Assembly (NCBI RefSeq): GCF_052055875.1
Contig: NZ_CP170508.1
Location: forward strand, 1,550,001 to 1,614,000
Direction: 5' to 3'
Origin: Methanosphaerula subterraneus
GTDB taxonomy: Archaea; Halobacteriota; Methanomicrobia; Methanomicrobiales; Methanospirillaceae
Length of the DNA: 64,000 bases
The first letter of the stretch is position 1. The number at the start of each line of letters is the position of its first letter. The position numbers and the translations under genes were made by a program. The notes beneath the pieces were generated by a model, which had not been told where the DNA came from, ran no database searches, and worked only from the letters and a program-made list of their open reading frames with translations. Shown in pieces: positions 61,995 to 64,000 of this stretch.

Positions 61995-62299
61995 TAGTGT
62001 TGGACAGACCGTCCCCGACCAATTGTAGACGAAAAAAGTGTTGAATAGGGGTTTATTTTAGGATTATAGTGTTGAACGCAACATTCCAGACCAATCGTCG
62101 ACTCAAAAGAGTCGACGATTGGTCTATTCTAGGATTAGGTGCGTTTAAGACTATTTGAGAAAACCAAATCTGTATCAACAGTTTGGTTTTCGACTATAGA
62201 TGCGTTTAAAAACCTCGAAGAATTCCGAGAGGATTCTTGAGCCAGGTCTCTCCTACAGGTGAACCAGAGATCTGTCAACTGCTGGGTTTTCACCTACAA
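61995..62299. mobile_element. Older, decayed copy of the TA-flanked hairpin element, split by a newer copy
   Basis: The left part, 61995-62066 (TAGTGTTGG...GACCAATTGTAGAC...GGATTA), aligns with the left half of the intact copy. The right part resumes at 62199 (GATGCGTTTAAAAACC) and ends near GGTTTTCACCTACAATA, matching the right half with an enlarged internal loop. The newer copy, 62067-62196, sits between, at a TA in GGATTA. Confidence 0.72.
62067..62196. mobile_element. Small TA-flanked hairpin element (MITE-like), copy 2, nested
   Basis: 130 bp with TAGT...ACTA ends and TA on each side. A perfect 16-bp stem (62089-62104 with 62109-62124, loop AAAA), outer pair TTGAACGCA/TGCGTTTAA, and a second 10-bp hairpin GAAAACCAAA/TTTGGTTTTC near the right end. 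The better-preserved stem suggests a more recent insertion than copy 1 in hicA. Confidence 0.88.
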
Positions 62300-62340
62300 T
62301 ACCTGCAGGTATCGTCTCCGATATGGATGATGAAGAAGTC

Positions 62341-62352
62341 GCGAAAAAAAGG
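62341..62352 (-). terminator. T-run terminator after mer
   Basis: On the minus strand a run of seven T follows CCATCC about 25 nt past the mer stop. Confidence 0.55.
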
Positions 62353-62375
62353 ATGGGGGTATTTCTCAGAGAGAC

Positions 62376-63362
62376 TTATACCACGTACTTGCCGAGCAGG
62401 CGGATCGAGGTGGTCATGTCCGGACCGAGTGGGGAACCGAAGATGATCTGGGTAACCCCTGCCTTGGTCAGGTCTTCGCACTTCTGCTTGACCATGTCCG
62501 GGGTGCCGGCGATGGTGAATGCATCGATCTCCTTGTCCCCGACCAGTTCGCCGACCGTCTTGAAGTCGAACTTTCCGAGGGCTGCCTTGATCTTTGCGAC
62601 ATTGTCGAGGTCGAGGCCGTGGCGGGTGAGCAGTGGCTCTGGGGACCCTGCTGCGATGAATGCTGCAACGATCTTGGCCGCGTTCCGTGCCTTCTTCTCG
62701 TTCATGTCGATCGACATCGCGGTGTATGCCCCGATATCGAACTTCTTCTTGCCGACCTTCTCGTTGGCTGCCTTGATGATCGGGATGGCGACCTCAAAGT
62801 CCTTCGGGTTGGACGCGTTGATCAGCGCACCGTCACCGATCGTGCCTGCGAGCTCGAGCACCTTTGGCCCCTGGGCACCGATGTACACCGGGATACCCTT
62901 CTTGCCTGGGAGGGTCACACCGGTCAGCTTGGCGCCGTCGTAGTCAAAGAACTTCATGCCGCTCTTCTTGACCTCTTCACCGGCGAGCAGTTTCCTGATC
63001 TGGATGACTGCCTCTTCCAGGCGTCCAACCGGCTTCGATGGCTCGATTGCGAGCTTTGGAAGGGTTGAAAGGTCGCCTGGTCCGATGCCGAGCACTGCCC
63101 GTCCGTCTGAGATCTCGTTTAAGGTCGCAATGAACGATGCCATCGCGGCCGGGGTGTCAGTGAACGAGTTCATGATACCGGGTCCCATCTTGATCGAATC
63201 GGTCGCCTGGGCGATCGCTGCGAGGACCGGGTAGCAGTGGCGGTTATTGTAGTGGTTAGTGATCCATGCAAAGTCGATATCCTTTGACTCTGCAAGCTTA
63301 CAGTAGTTGACAACCTGCTTTACATTCACGTTGCCGGGTACAAACTCAATTCCATAGGTCAT
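62376..63362 (-). CDS. mer: F420-dependent methylene-H4MPT reductase
   Basis: 328 aa luciferase-like TIM-barrel: GIEFVPGNVNVKQVVNYCKLAE, FAWITNHYNNR, MGPGIMNSFTDTPAAMAS, LGIGPGDLSTL and VYIGAQGPKVLELAG. It reduces methylene-H4MPT to methyl-H4MPT with F420H2, the step after Mtd. A GAGGTGA site and AT-rich TATA box lie upstream. Confidence 0.97.
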   Translation of the reverse strand: MTYGIEFVPGNVNVKQVVNYCKLAESKDIDFAWITNHYNNRHCYPVLAAIAQATDSIKMGPGIMNSFTDTPAAMASFIATLNEISDGRAVLGIGPGDLSTLPKLAIEPSKPVGRLEEAVIQIRKLLAGEEVKKSGMKFFDYDGAKLTGVTLPGKKGIPVYIGAQGPKVLELAGTIGDGALINASNPKDFEVAIPIIKAANEKVGKKKFDIGAYTAMSIDMNEKKARNAAKIVAAFIAAGSPEPLLTRHGLDLDNVAKIKAALGKFDFKTVGELVGDKEIDAFTIAGTPDMVKQKCEDLTKAGVTQIIFGSPLGPDMTTSIRLLGKYVV

Positions 63363-63369
63363 GTGAACT

Positions 63370-63407
63370 TCACCTCACACTCTAGTACAATACACAAATT
63401 TAAATAT
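63370..63407 (-). promoter_or_regulatory. RBS and TATA box of mer
   Basis: GAGGTGA at 63370-63376 and ATATTTAAATTT at 63396-63407 on the minus strand, in the same arrangement as upstream of mtd. Confidence 0.68.
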
Positions 63408-63680
63408 GTTCCCTTTTTCTACCAGAGAATTCGATCAGATTCCACTTATTCCTGATACCCGTTTCCGATTCCGGCACAATCCGGCCTCCGTTATCTGGAG
63501 AGGATTTCAAAAAAAACCGGAACGCAGTGGATGTTTCAAGATCAAACGTAAAATCACGGATATTTATGAAAAGGGTCTTTGCCGGCACAGAGCCCATCCT
63601 TTTGAATAGTTCCAAATACCACCATTATCCAGAGAATGCCTTAGTCTGTACAGGCGTTCAGCCGGCTGCACGGGGTTATA

Positions 63681-64000
63681 ATGATCTGTACTCATCCCAT
63701 CTCCCACTCACTGGAGCGACTGGTCACCCTGACCGAGCAGTTGCTGGACCTCGAGATCACCATCAAACGGCTCAAGGAGACCCCGTACCGGGGGATGCTC
63801 CTCGACCCGTACACCTACGACACCGACGAGACCTATATCCTCGTCAGCACCGCGTACCTGGGGATGCTGAAGGATTTTGTGATCGCTAGGCACTGCATGA
63901 CGCTGCTGCTGAAAGGGTCCGCATTTCACACCGGGAACCTGAAGGTCCTCTCGTACAACGAGGAGTCGGCGTACCGCGGGATGAAGCAGATCTACCTGGA
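63681..64000 (+). CDS. Hypothetical protein (C-terminus off the window)
   Basis: An open frame starting MICTHPISHSLERLVTLTEQ runs to the window edge (106 complete codons). Good codon bias (C/G third positions) supports it. The N-terminus looks helical; later segments (YDTDETYILVSTAYLGML) give no family I recognise. The 318 bp upstream hold the mer promoter and no other gene. Confidence 0.65.
   Translation, partial: MICTHPISHSLERLVTLTEQLLDLEITIKRLKETPYRGMLLDPYTYDTDETYILVSTAYLGMLKDFVIARHCMTLLLKGSAFHTGNLKVLSYNEESAYRGMKQIYL

Noticed and set aside
63400..63615. Overlapping 67- and 71-codon frames on both strands upstream of the last gene
   Set aside because: They lie in the promoter region of mer and mirror each other; neither has a Shine-Dalgarno or a conserved motif.

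Overview
The window comes from a high-GC methanogenic archaeon, most probably of the order Methanomicrobiales. It carries the C1-pathway genes mtd and mer and a soluble CoM/CoB-type fumarate reductase (tfrAB). Its information-processing genes are purely archaeal: aIF5B, S6e, S8e, L37e, SRP19, Gar1, TFB, LSm, SepF and Tfx. The species cannot be fixed from sequence reading alone.

Layout. 1-6670: a secreted SGNH hydrolase with a CBM6-like module (cut by the window edge), tfrAB, aspartate kinase and purM. 6675-7979: a tnpB-only IS605-type element. 8056-11468: ZPR1-like protein and SepF, a PUA protein, then LSm, L37e and purF. 11592-13316: two membrane proteins. 13389-20624: an eight-gene, tightly overlapping minus-strand operon of the MoxR/DUF58/DUF4129/DUF4350 type. 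20739-23901: acetyltransferase, aminotransferase and sugar dehydrogenase for a modified nucleotide sugar. 23996-31487: accessory region with a secreted protein and its broken paralogue, a hicBA pair whose toxin gene is split by a 123-bp TA-flanked hairpin element, and a large primase-helicase replication gene with two small companions. 31488-47182: surface-glycan cluster (flippase, FrhB-like oxidoreductase, pyruvyl transferase, glycosyltransferases, two epimerases, WecB). Its centre, about 35.9-42.6 kb, is AT-rich and contains gene remnants. 47890-52050: secreted or anchored surface proteins, including a tandem duplication. 52534-63362: core genes (tRNAs, aIF5B, S6e, S8e, HypB, SRP19, Gar1, TFB, Tfx, Mtd, GalT-like, Mer). 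A further gene runs off the right edge.

The most notable observations are as follows. (1) A small mobile element has TATAGT/ACTATA ends, TA duplications and a strong internal hairpin. One copy interrupts hicA exactly at its catalytic-histidine motif, and removing it restores a perfect 74-codon frame. A second copy sits inside an older copy of the same element. (2) Two halves of a decayed secreted-protein gene lie either side of about 5 kb carrying the primase-helicase and the hicBA locus. (3) At least two glycosyltransferase genes are compositional mosaics, with the putative acceptor half AT-rich and the donor half GC-rich. (4) Tandemly duplicated secreted-protein genes share identical signal-peptide DNA and a conserved leader hairpin.
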